From an uncultured Bacteroidales bacterium (lineage in GTDB: Bacteria > Bacteroidota > Bacteroidia > Bacteroidales > UBA932), in assembly GCA_947253655.1 (NCBI GenBank), contig CAMYAE010000027.1:1-26564 (forward strand): 26,564 nucleotides of DNA. Reading direction: 5' to 3'. The notes beneath the pieces are model-generated. The model was not told the DNA's origin and did no database searches. It saw nothing but the letters and a program-made list of their open reading frames with translations. Below, piece after piece: positions 14,427 to 21,814 of this stretch. Every line of letters begins with the position of its first letter. The first letter of the stretch is position 1. Made by a program: the position numbers and the translations under genes.

Positions 14427-15422
14427 TTATTGAGCCATAGCGTAGTTGATGGTATAGCCGCCATAGACTGAACCGGCAGTACGAGGTCTGTTGCCATTGC
14501 TGCAGGTTACAGTTGTTCCATAGTATGCTCCGTTGGCAAGACCCTGGAATACAGGTAGAGGGTCTTTGTCATTGCGGGTTCTGAGGTTGAAGCACATCAT
14601 TGCGCCATAGCTGCCATTAAGCGCATTTGCAGCATAAGTCTGGGCTGTAGAAGGGGAATTGTAGTTCCCTAAATTGAAAGAGACAGGAGACCATTTGGCA
14701 GCTGTCATCCCTGTTATGTTGCTGTTTGTGCTATAACGGCCAAACTCTCCGTGATATGCATAATCTATGCAGGCTGAAGCTGCAGAGTTTATCCGATAGG
14801 TGTTGCCCCAGTCAAATACGGTTATTATTTTGTCTGCAGGCAGCAGAGCATGAAGCTTTGTAATGATTTTACTGTAAGAATCAGAGACCAATGAGCCCTG
14901 ATAGTCGGCATACTCATCGTCAAATCCTATTCCGTCCAGTCCGTATTTGTTTACAGCATATGCGAGGATTTTTGCAAATTGAGTGGACTGAGTATCGTCC
15001 ATGTTGGCTACCCCGATGTGCTGCCAGTCTCCAAGGACTGTAAGCAGAACCTTTATACCCATATTCTGTAGAGGTTGCACATAAGTCGCGGCACCGCCGT
15101 TTTCAAGGACATTGGTAAGCTTGTCGTTGAGGTAAAGAGTCGGACGAACTTGTCCGCCTACAGTCTCTTTGTGGATATTGGCTGCGAAGAGTTCAACAAT
15201 ATCAATGAAAGAACTGCCGTTCATTTCATAATCTCCTGCATTGAGAGGATTGACATCATTGGTCTCAACGTAAACGGCCACAATCGGAGTTTTTTCTCCA
15301 AATGCTTTAGTGACTACAGGAAGTGTTTGGCTAGCTTCCATTTGAGGTGTTTCGATGCGGTTGCAAGAGAAAGCAACACAGGTTGCAGCAACTATGGCTG
15401 CGAATGAAAATAACTTTTTCAT
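14427..15422 (-). CDS. GH18 endo-beta-N-acetylglucosaminidase, EndoH/EndoF1-like (paralogue A)
   Basis: The 331-residue lipoprotein (lipobox AFSC, Cys20) begins at ATG 15422. The longer frame from 15479 would put 19 unlikely residues before the signal peptide. The catalytic segment KYGLDGIGFDDEYADY holds Asp163, Asp168 and acid/base Glu170 of the GH18 DxxDxDxE motif. The second Asp is Gly166. 'FDDEYA' is the form seen in EndoH-type enzymes, which cut between the two GlcNAc of the N-glycan core. GDWQHIG (131-137) and FDWGNTY are further barrel elements. As the copy with both key carboxylates, this is the most likely active enzyme of the PUL. Substrate assignment is by family. Confidence 0.85.
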   Translation of the reverse strand: MKKLFSFAAIVAATCVAFSCNRIETPQMEASQTLPVVTKAFGEKTPIVAVYVETNDVNPLNAGDYEMNGSSFIDIVELFAANIHKETVGGQVRPTLYLNDKLTNVLENGGAATYVQPLQNMGIKVLLTVLGDWQHIGVANMDDTQSTQFAKILAYAVNKYGLDGIGFDDEYADYQGSLVSDSYSKIITKLHALLPADKIITVFDWGNTYRINSAASACIDYAYHGEFGRYSTNSNITGMTAAKWSPVSFNLGNYNSPSTAQTYAANALNGSYGAMMCFNLRTRNDKDPLPVFQGLANGAYYGTTVTCSNGNRPRTAGSVYGGYTINYAMAQ

Positions 15423-15426
15423 AATA

Positions 15427-15469
15427 ACATTAATTAATGTGTTAATAATAAAAATGTGGCATAATGCCA
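15427..15469. other. Two palindromes in the gap between the GH18 paralogues
   Basis: ACATTAATTAATGT (15427-15440, perfect) and TGGCATAATGCCA (15457-15469, 6-bp arms around one base) lie in the 53-bp gap just before the start of paralogue A. They could be RNA-processing or weak regulatory sites, or leftovers of the duplication. The first is pure A/T-type symmetry and could be chance. Confidence 0.3.
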
Positions 15470-15475
15470 GTTGTA

Positions 15476-16465
15476 TCATTGACTTATGGTCATATCGTAT
15501 GAAATTGTATATCCGTATGGAACAAATCCGGAAGTCCGGGGTCTGTTGCCATTGTTGCAGGTAACAGTACAGCCATAATATGCTCCATTGGCAAGACCTT
15601 GAAAAAATGGTAGCGGGTCGCAGTCATCGCGGGTTCTGAGGTTGAAGCACATCATTGCGCCATAGTTTCTATTAAGCGCATTTGCAGCATAAGTCTGGGC
15701 TGTGGAAGGGGAATTGTAGTTCCCTAAATTGAAAGAGACAGGAGACCATTTGGCCGATGTCATTCCTGTTATGTTACAGCTTGTTACATAAGAGCCATAA
15801 TAACCGTGATAAGCATAATCAATGCATGAGGATGCTTCTTTATCTATCAAATAGGTATTTCCCCAGTCAAAAACAGTAATAAGCTTGTCAGAAGGCAGAA
15901 GAGCATGAAGCTTCTTGATTATATTTGAAAATGAGTCCGGAATCAATCCCCCTTGATAATCAGCATATTCGTCATTGAAACCGATTCCGTCAAGGCCATA
16001 TTTATTGACAGTGTAAGCAAGAATCTTCGCAAACTGAGTTGTCTGAGTATCATTCATATTCGCCAATCCGATATGCTGCCAGTCGCCAAGCACTGAAAGC
16101 TGTACTTTGATTCCTTGTGCCTGCAATGGTTGAATATATGTTGAAACCCCTCCGTTTTCAAGAATATTTGTAAGCTTGGGATTCAGATATAGGGTTGGCC
16201 GAATCTGCCCGTTTACTGTTTCTTTATGAATGTTTGAAGCAAACAACTCTACAATGTCGATGAATGAAACCCCCTCAATCTGGTAATCTCCGGCATTAAG
16301 CGGATTGACATCATTGGTTTCCACATAGACTGCCATAACAGGTGTTTTGTCTCCGTAAGACTTTGTAGTAACTGCTTGGCGGAAATCTCCATCATTATCC
16401 GGAATGTTAATTCTGCTGCAGGAAACTGCTAAACAACATAATATTAATAAAATTCTATTCTTCAT
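15476..16465 (-). CDS. GH18 EndoH/EndoF1-like lipoprotein with Asp-to-Asn active-site change (paralogue B)
   Basis: This 329-residue lipoprotein (LAVSC, Cys16) is collinear with paralogue A over its whole length. Its catalytic segment reads LDGIGFNDEYADY: Asp159, Gly162, Asn164 and Glu166. The residue that in GH18 is an Asp holding the substrate N-acetyl group (D3) is Asn here, while the acid/base Glu is kept. In GH85 endo-glycosidases the equivalent residue is naturally Asn with the same N-x-E spacing, so some activity is possible. In engineered GH18 endo-glycosidases such changes reduce hydrolysis and favour transfer. It may be a slow enzyme, a glycan-binding protein, or one with a shifted substrate. 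It lies 12 bp behind the dead GH18-like gene. Confidence 0.85.
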   Translation of the reverse strand: MKNRILLILCCLAVSCSRINIPDNDGDFRQAVTTKSYGDKTPVMAVYVETNDVNPLNAGDYQIEGVSFIDIVELFASNIHKETVNGQIRPTLYLNPKLTNILENGGVSTYIQPLQAQGIKVQLSVLGDWQHIGLANMNDTQTTQFAKILAYTVNKYGLDGIGFNDEYADYQGGLIPDSFSNIIKKLHALLPSDKLITVFDWGNTYLIDKEASSCIDYAYHGYYGSYVTSCNITGMTSAKWSPVSFNLGNYNSPSTAQTYAANALNRNYGAMMCFNLRTRDDCDPLPFFQGLANGAYYGCTVTCNNGNRPRTSGFVPYGYTISYDMTISQ

Positions 16466-16477
16466 AATAAATTATTT

Positions 16478-18025
16478 TTACCAATCCTTTACCCATTTGT
16501 TATATTGTACAGTATCATTTATAAAAGTAAGGCGATGACCATCCATTGATAATTGAACATTATCGTATAATGACGCTAATAATATACTAGGATATTGCCA
16601 TTGTCCTTCGTATTTATCTTGAATAAAAGAACGGATACCGTAAAATACGAATATGCCGTTATAGCAGCCGAGTCTGCTCCATTCTTTGGTTTTGTTGGCA
16701 CTTAACTCCAATTCGTCAGAGTATCTCCTTACCGTATCATGGATGCAGCCGTATCTTTTGGGGGACAGGCCGGCAATCGGCTTGCGAGGATGAAGCTTGG
16801 ATACCTGCGACAAGTCCTGATGCCAGGGGTCTATAACCTGGATAGGCTCGCTCTCGTCGTAATAGCCTGACCATGCATAGTCCAGATATTCCCCGACAGC
16901 AATGCCTCCGCTTGCCTCAATGTCATCAAAGTATGCAGTAGGCTCTTCGTAGTCGGTAAGGGTCAGAAGCCTGAATGGTCCGAGGGCTTCGCGAAGTGAT
17001 TTGATCAGTTTCGGGTAGGATGTGGTATTCATCGGAGGACAGCCTTCTTTGCCGTAGCCGGACTTCCTGTCCCATAGATTCACACCGTCCAGTCCATAGT
17101 CATCCACAAGCCTGAGCACGGATGCGGTGAACTGGGCTATCTGTTCGTCTGTGAGGTTGCAGAAGCCTATGCCTCTTCCTCCTCCTTCAATACAGATGCA
17201 GACTTTGCGTCCGCTTTCCTGGACAGGTCTTATGCGCACGGACGCATGGTCCAGCACATAACGCAGGTCATTGCCCGGTTTTACGCTTACCTTGCCTGTG
17301 GTTTCGTCGAAACTCAGACTGGAAGCCGTCAGATTGATGATATTGCCCATCCCTTTCTTGGGTACTGACTTATTAATAACATCCATCAGTATCATGTCAT
17401 TTGCAAGTCTCGGGTCGAAATCCGATGTGTTGAGATAGAACACGGTGAACATGTCTTCTCCCTTGTACAATTCCACTCCGTCAGGGTCGGTGTATCTTCC
17501 GTGCACATCCAGATCGATAATCACCGTGCTCTCAGATACTTTGCCATTTGCCGATGATGCTTTCAAAGGCAGGAGATAGTGTCCCGGGTCAAGGGTGTTG
17601 TCGATAGGATTTCTGGCATAAAGCCGTACTTCCTTTTTCGCAGATCTTTCTGCTCCGGAACGTATCACCATAGAGCCTCCTCCTATGAAATCATAGAAAG
17701 GCTTTGGCAGCAGTTTGTATTCAATCCCTGTCCGTGCTGAATAGGCTTTCACAAAATCCTCGTCTCCTGCTTCCAGTACCACTGTCCTGTCGTCGAGCAG
17801 AGGATAATTTGCCTTTGCGAAGATATTCTCCGTGCAGAAGCCGTCTCCGGACACCATTTCGATTTTTATGATTTTGTCCAGGGACTTTTCCGCCATCAAA
17901 GATATGTAAGGCGTATCGTCGGCCGGCTTGCCGCCTACCTGCTCCACTACTCCGAGTTTTTCGCATGAAGAAAACAGTATTGCAGACAATAAGGCTGCGG
18001 CTGAAAATAATCTGTAGATTTTCAT
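16478..18025 (-). CDS. DUF1735 plus catalytically dead GH18-like lipoprotein
   Basis: I prefer the ATG at 18025 (MKIYRLF). GGAGG lies 7 bases upstream of it, whereas the in-frame ATG at 18031, which overlaps the previous stop (ATGA), has GGAGG only 1 base away. Numbering from 18031: lipobox FSSC with Cys23; DUF1735 domain about 40-175 (beta-sandwich typical of glycan-binding PUL lipoproteins); GH18-like barrel from about 195. Where an active enzyme has DxxDxDxE, this protein has D-G-V-N-L-W-D-R (Asp315, Asn318, Trp320, Arg322), so D2, D3 and the acid/base Glu are gone. It probably binds N-glycan through the barrel groove as a surface binding protein. Known active proteins of this domain order exist (BT_3987 type), so the loss is lineage-specific. 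Confidence 0.85.
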   Translation of the reverse strand: MKIYRLFSAAALLSAILFSSCEKLGVVEQVGGKPADDTPYISLMAEKSLDKIIKIEMVSGDGFCTENIFAKANYPLLDDRTVVLEAGDEDFVKAYSARTGIEYKLLPKPFYDFIGGGSMVIRSGAERSAKKEVRLYARNPIDNTLDPGHYLLPLKASSANGKVSESTVIIDLDVHGRYTDPDGVELYKGEDMFTVFYLNTSDFDPRLANDMILMDVINKSVPKKGMGNIINLTASSLSFDETTGKVSVKPGNDLRYVLDHASVRIRPVQESGRKVCICIEGGGRGIGFCNLTDEQIAQFTASVLRLVDDYGLDGVNLWDRKSGYGKEGCPPMNTTSYPKLIKSLREALGPFRLLTLTDYEEPTAYFDDIEASGGIAVGEYLDYAWSGYYDESEPIQVIDPWHQDLSQVSKLHPRKPIAGLSPKRYGCIHDTVRRYSDELELSANKTKEWSRLGCYNGIFVFYGIRSFIQDKYEGQWQYPSILLASLYDNVQLSMDGHRLTFINDTVQYNKWVKDW

Positions 18026-18027
18026 AA

Positions 18028-19317
18028 TCATTCCTCCGTCTTGTTTATTTCAGGCACTTCAATTCCTGCAGGCCATACGAGATCATGTTTTGCCACTCCG
18101 TTGTTGCCTGTCGCCGAGTAGTCTGTGATGGTATTGCCTTTGCCCTCATCGAATTTCCAGTAGCCTATAAGGTCTTTTTCGGCCTTTGGCTCTGTGATTC
18201 TGTACATATTCTTCCATATTTCTTCAGGAGTGCGCACTACTTTCCATACCCTTGCCTCGGCCACCTTGCCCTGAAGAGGGCGGAAGTCATTGTAGGACCA
18301 GCCGATTCGGAAAGGATAGGCTTCCGGCATGCCCAAGGCTCTCATCGCCAGATTGATGCGGTTGGCCGAAGACGGAAGTTCTATGCCTGCATCCTTGATT
18401 TCGTCGGTTATTCTGCCGTTTACAAGGATCCTTGCAGTACGGGAGTTCTGGTCATAGGTGCACGCCACATGATACCATTGCCCGGTCATCAGTTTCTTTG
18501 ACGGGTCTTTTTTGGCCGGCATCTTGCCGAACTGGGAGCCGCCTCCGCTGCCGTCGAACTGCAATTGCTGGCGTTCGTAGTTGGTGTCTCCAAGGCGCAG
18601 AAGCAGGTATTGCTCCACTCCCATAATTGAAGATATGCTGCATTCTCCGAAATCATTGCTCAGGTCGAATCTGTCCACATTGATCAGAGCTTCGTAGGTG
18701 ATGGCTGTCAAGCCATTGTAGGCATCGGCCACAGGTCCCGGAGTCTCCATAAGCGGAAATTCAATCCAGTTGTCCGTGAGCTGGGCAGCATTGGTGATTG
18801 CGGAAGAGCGTTTCACGAGATAATAGGCTACCGAAGAACCGTCCATTGCGGCTATGTCTTTTGAAGATACTTTGATTGGCAGGAGCCATGTCTTGTCAAT
18901 CTCCATTGCGCCTGTCTGCTCTTCTCCTTCTCCCATCAGCCCTTTAAGAGTGATGCTTATTTTTTCTGAAAGGGTCTTACCTGCAGGCACGGTGATTTCT
19001 TTGCCTTTGAAATCGAGGTATTTTGCGGGCAGGGCCTCATAAGCGGTGCCGTGACTGCTGTTGTATGCTGCCACCAGAGAAAAGTCCGGGGCTACAGTGG
19101 CTTTGATGTCACCATCTGCCGGGTAGGCAAGAGCTACGGCCAGTTCTTTGGTGATGCTTTCCAGCCTGTTGCCGAATGACGTCGGCTGAGTCTCGCTAGT
19201 GGCACTCACTGTCAGATATGCCGAATTGTCGAAGACCTTGTCAATGACATCGAATCTGGTGCAGGCCATTGCGGCAGCAGCAAGCATTATAATTAAAATT
19301 CTTTTGGTCATAATCAT
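18028..19317 (-). CDS. DUF1735 plus LamG-type lipoprotein (surface glycan-binding candidate)
   Basis: This 429-residue lipoprotein has lipobox AMAC (Cys19). A DUF1735 domain spans roughly 30-170 (for example ELAVALAYPADGDIKATV, ITVPAGKTLSEKISITLKGL). A LamG/concanavalin-like domain spans about 185-420, shown by WYHVACTYDQNSRTARILVNG, 'KVAEARVWKVVRTPEEI' and IGYWKFDEGKGN. The same order occurs in binding lipoproteins of known N-glycan PULs in Bacteroides (BT_3986 type, from memory). It has no glycosidase motif. It is 12 bp behind the preceding gene, and its TGA overlaps an ATG of the next, so it is translationally linked. MTK at residue 3 is an alternative start. Confidence 0.85.
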   Translation of the reverse strand: MIMTKRILIIMLAAAAMACTRFDVIDKVFDNSAYLTVSATSETQPTSFGNRLESITKELAVALAYPADGDIKATVAPDFSLVAAYNSSHGTAYEALPAKYLDFKGKEITVPAGKTLSEKISITLKGLMGEGEEQTGAMEIDKTWLLPIKVSSKDIAAMDGSSVAYYLVKRSSAITNAAQLTDNWIEFPLMETPGPVADAYNGLTAITYEALINVDRFDLSNDFGECSISSIMGVEQYLLLRLGDTNYERQQLQFDGSGGGSQFGKMPAKKDPSKKLMTGQWYHVACTYDQNSRTARILVNGRITDEIKDAGIELPSSANRINLAMRALGMPEAYPFRIGWSYNDFRPLQGKVAEARVWKVVRTPEEIWKNMYRITEPKAEKDLIGYWKFDEGKGNTITDYSATGNNGVAKHDLVWPAGIEVPEINKTEE

Positions 19318-19329
19318 AGTAATTGAAAT

Positions 19330-20226
19330 CTAACGGGAAGGGTTGAGACGCTGTATCGTGGAGCGAAGCAGGATCCAGTTGCCTTCGAAATGGTAGTAAT
19401 CTGATTCTATGCTGCAGAGTGCCAGTCCTTTGAGCGGGCCTTGGCTGACTACGTTGCCAGCGAAAGCTTCTACTGCGGGGCGGCTTTTGCCGGAACTGTC
19501 TTTGAAAGAGCCGTCAAGCGAAACATTGAGAATGAGCTTGTCCGCCGGAATACCTAGCTCAATGGCATCCTGCACTGCATTGTGGAGATTGTATTGAAGT
19601 TCGATATTTTCGGTAGGCAGTACGTATAGGCTTATCTTTTCACGATCCTGTTCCCTTATCAGGGCCGGGTCGCCTTCGATGACCAGCATCTTTCCCGAAG
19701 ATGCCAGTTTCTCAATTGCTGATACTGCAGTTTCTTTCGATACGCTGTAAGAAAGAGCCAATGCAAAGCCGTTCATGGCGTTTTCTTTGACAGATTTGAT
19801 GGCTCCGTCCAGATAAGACTGCAGAGCCGTTTGAGATGAAAAGCGGTCTGCATCTGCTGTCAGATCGATACGGTACAATACCTTGGTACCTACGCTTTTC
19901 ATCCATTCCATATCTTCTTTGTCGAAGGCCGAGAATCTGTCTGCATTTGACAAGGACACTATGTCCAGAGAATCAGGCAGGCTGCGCATATATCCCTTTT
20001 CGCTTATCGCATTTTCAGGCGAATTTGCGAAGCGCGCGTAGACAATATAATGCTCCCTGTTCTTGTAGTCTTTCAGACTTGCCTTGTAGCTCTGCCATAG
20101 CTCCGGATTCTGCTCCCAAGGCTTTATCGTATCCACCGGCGTATGCTCTGTCGTGAGCCGGTCGGTACATCCGGAAAGCATAATCAAGGCAGACACGGCC
20201 CATATTGTTTTAAAAATCTTCATCAT
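19330..20226 (-). CDS. GH18-fold lipoprotein without catalytic residues (BT1044-like family, tentative)
   Basis: The gene starts at ATG 20226 or 20223. The longer frame from 20271 overlaps susD and lacks a signal start. The 298-residue lipoprotein (MLSGC, Cys20) follows susD by 5 bases. Sequence blocks such as HYIVYARFANSPEN, 'SLPDSLDIVSLSNADRF' and KVLYRIDLTADADRF fit a TIM barrel of the PUL GH18-like type (possibly Pfam PF16141; not searched). At the strand where GH18 has DG(x)DxDxE it has NGFALALS: Asn152, Ala155, Ala157 and Ser159, so all four acidic positions are lost. It therefore very probably binds glycan rather than cuts it. It occupies the usual slot of the binding protein next to susD. 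Confidence 0.75.
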   Translation of the reverse strand: MMKIFKTIWAVSALIMLSGCTDRLTTEHTPVDTIKPWEQNPELWQSYKASLKDYKNREHYIVYARFANSPENAISEKGYMRSLPDSLDIVSLSNADRFSAFDKEDMEWMKSVGTKVLYRIDLTADADRFSSQTALQSYLDGAIKSVKENAMNGFALALSYSVSKETAVSAIEKLASSGKMLVIEGDPALIREQDREKISLYVLPTENIELQYNLHNAVQDAIELGIPADKLILNVSLDGSFKDSSGKSRPAVEAFAGNVVSQGPLKGLALCSIESDYYHFEGNWILLRSTIQRLNPSR

Positions 20227-20231
20227 ATCCG

Positions 20232-21809
20232 TTACTGTTTTATTTGACTGTAAGGCTTCTTGTCCCACCATACTCTGGTCCCCATTGAATCGCCGTTTAC
20301 GCCTCCTGCAATGCTTTCGGAGTTGAGGGTGGATATCGCAGCATTGAGGTTGTCGCTGTTGCTTCTGTATTCTTCCACCGGATAATCCAGCCTGCGTGCG
20401 TGATGCTCAAGATCTACCTGATCAGGTCCCAGATTCTGTGGAGCCGGAAGCAGTTTCGGATAGCCTGTGCGGCGATATTCCGACCATGCTTCAGTGCCGA
20501 GAGGGAATATGGCTATCCACTTCTGGACAATTATCTTTTCCAGATTGGTCTCCTCGTCACCGGCATCCTCCCAGGCAATGCGGCATTCGCTCATCTTCTG
20601 TGTGGCGGAATATCCATCGAGAGGATCCAGATACAGGGCCGGAGTTTTGGTGTTGTCCGAGATATATGCTTCTGCCCCGTTGGCTCCCTTTTCAGCGAAT
20701 GATAAAAGTATTCCATTGTTGTACAGGTCCTTGGCTTTTTCTTTATTGCCGAATCTCAATTCGTATTCAGCCATCAGAAAGCTGGTTTCAGCGGCATTGA
20801 GCCAAAGGTATGGTGTGTCAGAATTGACTATCATATTGGAATACATAGCTATGGCTTCCGATTTTTTGGTGACAGTGGAGCCTATGCGTATGCCTGCATA
20901 TTGTTCCCGAATATTTTTCAGGAACATCTTTTCCATGCGCGGGTCTTCATAGCCGGTCATGTAGCTGATGATGTCAGCTCCTGCTCTGTGGTCGCACCAG
21001 TCATTGTAAATCAGGGTGCTGCGGTTTTCTACGGCATGCATATAGGCATTGTCTTCATTGGACAGAATAGGCCCGGCAGCGATTGCTTCGGCAGCCTTTG
21101 CCCTGGCCAGCTCCGGTGCAGCATAGCTTATTCTCATTGCCATTCTGAGTTTTAGTGAATTGGCATATCTGCACCATTTTGCAATGTCGCCGAAATATAC
21201 CTTGTCATAATTTTTCCATGCGGATGCCGGCAGGCTCTTGTTTTCCGAAAGGCTTTTTATGGCTGAGTCTATTTCCTCGAACATCTTTTTATAGACTGCT
21301 TCCTGGGAATCGTATTTGACAAATATGGATTCGTTGTTGACAGCGTCGCTGTAAGGAATAGGACCGTAAGTGTCTGTGACCCTCATCATTATAGCTACGC
21401 GAAGCAGATTTGCAAAAGCTGCTGCCACCTCGTCGCCGCTTCCGTTGATTATGCCTCTGTACGGGGTATAGGTGTCTGTGATGACATTGGCGAAAGGCCA
21501 TTTGCGCCAGTCGTCCGATGGGTTGAAAGTCTCAAAACGCTGCAGCCAGGTGTCTACCGTGCTGCCTATATAACCTCCGAAGGGACCTCCTGTCAGGCTT
21601 TCGTTGAACTGGTACATGTGTTCCTGAACAGGTATTACCAGACTTTGAAGTGCAAGGACTTTTGTGCCTACACGATAGTTCTTGGCTTCCATCTGGCTGC
21701 CGGTCACCTGATTCGGGTTGGTGTTGAGCATTTCGAATCTTTCTGTGCAGCCCGTCATTGACAGCAGTGCTGTCACCGATATAGATAAATATTTGATTAT
21801 ATTGTTCAT
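20232..21809 (-). CDS. susD: SusD/RagB-family lipoprotein (SusD-like_2 type)
   Basis: The real start is ATG 21809: MNNIIKYLSISVTALLSMTG leads to lipobox Cys21. The open frame continues 99 codons upstream, but those codons lie inside susC. The 525-residue protein opens the mature part with CTERFEMLNTNPNQV, typical of the family. Helical TPR-like regions (for example FANLLRVAIMMRVTDTYGPI, near 150-170) and 'LWLNAAETSFLMAEYELRFG' follow. It caps the SusC transporter outside the cell, catching oligosaccharides and closing like a lid. It starts 5 bases after the susC stop, so the two are tightly coupled. Confidence 0.93.
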   Translation of the reverse strand: MNNIIKYLSISVTALLSMTGCTERFEMLNTNPNQVTGSQMEAKNYRVGTKVLALQSLVIPVQEHMYQFNESLTGGPFGGYIGSTVDTWLQRFETFNPSDDWRKWPFANVITDTYTPYRGIINGSGDEVAAAFANLLRVAIMMRVTDTYGPIPYSDAVNNESIFVKYDSQEAVYKKMFEEIDSAIKSLSENKSLPASAWKNYDKVYFGDIAKWCRYANSLKLRMAMRISYAAPELARAKAAEAIAAGPILSNEDNAYMHAVENRSTLIYNDWCDHRAGADIISYMTGYEDPRMEKMFLKNIREQYAGIRIGSTVTKKSEAIAMYSNMIVNSDTPYLWLNAAETSFLMAEYELRFGNKEKAKDLYNNGILLSFAEKGANGAEAYISDNTKTPALYLDPLDGYSATQKMSECRIAWEDAGDEETNLEKIIVQKWIAIFPLGTEAWSEYRRTGYPKLLPAPQNLGPDQVDLEHHARRLDYPVEEYRSNSDNLNAAISTLNSESIAGGVNGDSMGTRVWWDKKPYSQIKQ

Positions 21810-21814
21810 AGCTG

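Noticed and set aside
20227..20271. Upstream ATG for the gene after susD
   Set aside because: It overlaps the end of susD and precedes a clear signal peptide starting at 20226/20223.
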